Shown here: positions 14,316 to 15,303 of the stretch, one piece after another | How positions within the stretch are numbered: position 1 is the first letter of the stretch | Layout: every line of letters starts with the position of its first letter | DNA from: Brevundimonas sp. | GTDB lineage: Bacteria > Pseudomonadota > Alphaproteobacteria > Caulobacterales > Caulobacteraceae | Direction: 5' to 3' | DNA: 15,303 nucleotides | Assembly: GCA_012270135.1 (NCBI GenBank) | Contig: JAAXIW010000347.1 | Location: 1-15,303, forward strand | The notes under the pieces: model-generated | What the model was told of the DNA's origin: nothing | The model's database searches: none | What the model saw: only the letters and a program-made list of their open reading frames with translations | Program-made: the position numbers and the translations under genes

Positions 14316-14516
14316 ATGCGACTGAAAACCATACAGGTCATCGCGGCCCTCGCCGCCGCCGTGGCCTTCATTCTGGCCTTCATGGCCGCCGGCGTGCTGA
14401 TCCTGTCCGGCCTGTTCATGGCGGCGGGCCTCGCGGCCGTGGCCTGGCTGGCGTGGAGCCTGATCCGGCAGATTCCGCGACGCGCCCGTAACCGGACGGC
14501 GTCGAGGTCGGTTTAA
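14316..14516 (+). CDS. Small membrane hairpin protein, unknown function
   Basis: A 66-residue product not recognised as any family. Residues 6-50 form one long hydrophobic run with a Ser-Gly break at 31-32, best read as two membrane helices (about 6-29 and 33-50). Basic residues lie at both ends (Arg2, Lys4; the C-terminal tail has seven arginines), so by the positive-inside rule both ends face the cytoplasm. Codon use is strongly GC at third positions, like the neighbours, which supports real coding. The ribosome site is weak (AACGAG). It lies 89 bases behind the GST gene and 115 bases before greA on the same strand. It could be an inner-membrane accessory protein; no function can be assigned. 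Confidence 0.6.
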   Translation: MRLKTIQVIAALAAAVAFILAFMAAGVLILSGLFMAAGLAAVAWLAWSLIRQIPRRARNRTASRSV

Positions 14517-14525
14517 CGCGAGGTC

Positions 14526-14554
14526 TTGAACCGGGGGCGGGGGCGCCCTACCCT
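14526..14554 (+). promoter_or_regulatory. Weak candidate promoter for greA
   Basis: TTGAAC (14526-14531) is followed after 17 bases by TACCCT (14549-14554). The -35 box is good, the -10 box poor. It lies about 80 bases before the greA start, in the only non-coding space upstream of it. Confidence 0.2.
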
Positions 14555-14631
14555 CTTTGGCCGGTCGCGTGCGCCCAGCGACCTCTGTGCCGAGTACGTT
14601 ATCAGTCGGGCTAACCAAGAAATCACGACAT

Positions 14632-15105
14632 ATGGAAAAAGTGCCGATGACGGCCGAGGGCTATCGCGCCCTCGACGATCAGTTGAAGCAATTGAAATCG
14701 GTCGAGAGACCGAGCGTCATCGCGGCCATTTCGGAGGCGCGCGAACACGGCGATCTGTCCGAGAACGCCGAGTATCACGCCGCCAAGGAACGTCAGGGCT
14801 GGATCGAGGGCCAGATCGCCGAGATCGAGGACAAGATCAGCCGGGCCCAGGTCATCGACGTCTCCAAGCTTGACGGCGACCAGGTCAAGTTCGGAGCCAC
14901 GGTCACCGTGGTCGACGAGGACACCGAGGAAGAAGGCACCTACCAGATCGTCGGCGAGCACGAGGCCGACGTGAAGCAGGGCAAGATCTCCGTCGCCTCG
15001 CCGATCGCCCGCGCCATGATCTCCAAAGAGGTCGGCGACGTGGTCGAGGTCAACACCCCGGGCGGGGTGAAGGCCTACGAGATCCTCAAGGTCGAGTGGA
15101 AATAG
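14632..15105 (+). CDS. greA: Transcription elongation factor GreA
   Basis: GreA enters the RNA polymerase secondary channel and stimulates cleavage of backtracked RNA, restarting stalled elongation. The 157-residue product has the usual length. The N-terminal coiled coil (about 1-75) carries the tip motif EHGDLSENAEYHAAKE with Asp41 and Glu44, the acidic pair that helps bind the catalytic magnesium. The C-terminal FKBP-like domain (about 80-157) contains FGATVTVVDEDTEEEGTYQIVGEHEAD and ISVASPIARAMISKEVGDVVEV. I chose the ATG at 14632 for its match to the usual N-terminus (MEKVPMTAEGY); the frame stays open upstream but that part is not conserved in style. Its ribosome site is weak. The next gene begins four bases after its stop, so the two are co-transcribed. 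Confidence 0.97.
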   Translation: MEKVPMTAEGYRALDDQLKQLKSVERPSVIAAISEAREHGDLSENAEYHAAKERQGWIEGQIAEIEDKISRAQVIDVSKLDGDQVKFGATVTVVDEDTEEEGTYQIVGEHEADVKQGKISVASPIARAMISKEVGDVVEVNTPGGVKAYEILKVEWK

Positions 15106-15109
15106 GCCG

Positions 15110-15303
15110 ATGACGGGTTCCGAAACGCGCGCTCCGCTGGTGTCGCACGTTTCGGTCGGCGTCACGGACCTGCACCGCGCCGGCGTCTTCTACGACGCCG
15201 TGCTGGCGGTTGTCGGCGCGCGCAGACTCATGGAGCACGGCGCCGGCATCGGCTACGGCCGAACCTTTCCCGAATTCTGGGCCAATCTGCCGCGCGAGAG
15301 CCG
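15110..15303 (+). CDS. VOC (glyoxalase/bleomycin-resistance) family protein, 3' end missing
   Basis: The first 64 residues of a vicinal-oxygen-chelate-fold protein, cut by the end of the window. The pattern LVSHVSVGVTDLHRAGVFYDAVLAVVG is the typical first beta-alpha unit of the fold, with His13 at the usual first metal-ligand position, followed by the short strand GAGIGYGRTFPEFWANL. Members are small metal enzymes (lyases, dioxygenases) or resistance proteins; this subgroup is often annotated only as a glyoxalase-like protein. The ATG lies four bases after the greA stop, so it is probably in the greA transcript. The specific activity cannot be told from this part. Confidence 0.85.
   Translation, partial: MTGSETRAPLVSHVSVGVTDLHRAGVFYDAVLAVVGARRLMEHGAGIGYGRTFPEFWANLPRES

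Overview
The window is GC-rich DNA (very strong G/C preference at third codon positions) with tightly packed, short-spaced genes. The protein set fits an alphaproteobacterium, most likely of the Caulobacterales (Brevundimonas/Caulobacter type): carA and carB in separate transcription units, an RraB-type protein directly before carB, a 157-residue GreA, a selD-mnmH pair and several small GC-rich accessory enzymes. The order assignment is inferred from gene content and composition, not from a marker gene. I see no mobile element, CRISPR array, rRNA or tRNA.

Layout. Positions 1-415: the 3' part of an NTF2-like/lumazine-binding-fold protein (+). Positions 476-4881: a minus-strand run, read from high to low coordinates: a protein with a degenerate EAL-like fold, a short Rieske oxygenase alpha subunit, an AdiC-like APC permease overlapping it by ATGA, then carA. 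Positions 4882-5057: a divergent regulatory gap with a clear inverted repeat. Positions 5058-9505 (+): HAD hydrolase, RraB, carB. Positions 9506-9950: a 445-base gap with repeats and a palindrome but no convincing gene. Positions 9951-11246 (-): an SDF/DAACS-type carboxylate or amino-acid symporter. Positions 11329-13433 (-): mnmH and selD, a two-gene operon for tRNA 2-selenouridine. Positions 13561-15303 (+): a glutathione S-transferase, a small membrane hairpin protein, greA, and the start of a VOC/glyoxalase-fold protein cut by the window end.

How the genes work together. CarA and CarB are the two subunits of carbamoyl-phosphate synthetase and feed arginine and pyrimidine synthesis, but they lie on opposite strands about 4.6 kb apart, so they need separate promoters. 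SelD makes selenophosphate and MnmH uses it to convert 2-thiouridine to 2-selenouridine at the tRNA wobble position. RraB (RNase E inhibitor) and GreA (transcript cleavage factor) are RNA-metabolism genes beside biosynthetic ones.

The least explained part is the minus-strand EAL-like/Rieske/permease group. A CntA-type bridging glutamate in the Rieske protein and conserved AdiC gating tryptophans in the permease suggest uptake and oxidation of a cationic amine or amino acid, possibly controlled through the palindrome at 4965-4984. Nothing here is a clear new defence or mobile system; the findings are moderate oddities.
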